A DNA stretch of 6,314 bases from positions 1 through 6,314 of the forward strand of contig JAEWYG010000092.1 in assembly GCA_023395755.1 (NCBI GenBank), read 5' to 3'. The position numbers and the translations under genes were made by a program. Shown here in pieces: positions 6,282 to 6,314 of this stretch (position 1 is its first letter; each line of letters starts with the position of its first letter). The notes beneath the pieces are model-generated. The model did no database searches and was not told the DNA's origin. It saw only the letters and a list, made by a program, of their open reading frames with translations. The DNA comes from Actinomycetes bacterium. Lineage in GTDB: Bacteria > Actinomycetota > Coriobacteriia > Coriobacteriales > Eggerthellaceae.

Positions 6282-6314
6282 TCACAACTTTTTCGTACGA
6301 GCAAGCATCTCCTT
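6282..6314 (-). CDS. Possible C-terminus of an unidentified minus-strand gene
   Basis: One minus-strand frame enters from the window edge and ends at TGA 6282-6284, giving the tail KEMLARTKKL. The terminator hairpin begins 33 bp later on the same strand, the usual distance, which is the main support. The other two minus frames remain open into or past the hairpin and make less sense as gene ends. Ten residues are too few to name a product, and the frame could be chance. Confidence 0.35.
   Translation of the reverse strand, partial: KEMLARTKKL

Noticed and set aside
1..6314. CRISPR arrays, insertion sequences, tRNA or rRNA genes
   Set aside because: No regularly spaced repeats, transposase frames, terminal inverted repeats or cloverleaf-like structures were seen.

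Overview
The window holds the end of one gene and four complete genes, with tight spacing and moderate GC. The mix is a DegV-type lipid-binding protein, an actinobacterial-style DNA polymerase IV with a long C-terminal tail, a CobD/HisC-like aminotransferase-fold protein, and a CsoR-controlled copper ATPase. It would fit a moderate-GC actinobacterium, perhaps Coriobacteriia. That placement is an impression from protein style and gene content, not a demonstrated assignment.

Layout, left to right. At 1-168 (+) is the C-terminus of a DegV-family protein. It is followed by a perfect 16-bp hairpin (183-220) with T runs on both strands, which can serve as terminator for degV and for the converging dinB. 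dinB (247-1662, -) encodes DNA polymerase IV with intact catalytic residues and a beta-clamp motif. A 202-bp divergent spacer (1663-1864) separates it from a GTG-started gene (1865-2992, +) for a fold-type I PLP-enzyme homologue closest in style to threonine-phosphate decarboxylase/histidinol-phosphate aminotransferase. This gene ends 1 bp from the end of copA (2994-5606, -), a Cu(I)-exporting P1B ATPase. copA lies 13 bp downstream of csoR (5620-5970, -), the copper-sensing repressor. Upstream of csoR are a near-consensus promoter (TTGACA / 16 bp / TATACT) and two near-identical 17-bp CsoR-type operators, one of which fills the promoter spacer. The right end (6075-6314) holds a minus-strand terminator hairpin and perhaps the last ten codons of another minus-strand gene.

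How the parts work together. csoR-copA is a self-contained copper response: CsoR represses the promoter until Cu(I) binds its Cys-His-Cys site, then CopA exports copper. CopA carries one heavy-metal-binding domain at each end, and no separate copZ chaperone is seen here, so the C-terminal domain may act as a built-in chaperone. degV, dinB and the aminotransferase-like gene show no functional link to copper.

The most unusual object is the aminotransferase-like protein. The sequence is otherwise well preserved, but the lysine that forms the Schiff base with PLP is aspartate, and several cofactor-binding residues are replaced too. It is therefore a candidate pseudoenzyme with an unknown new role.
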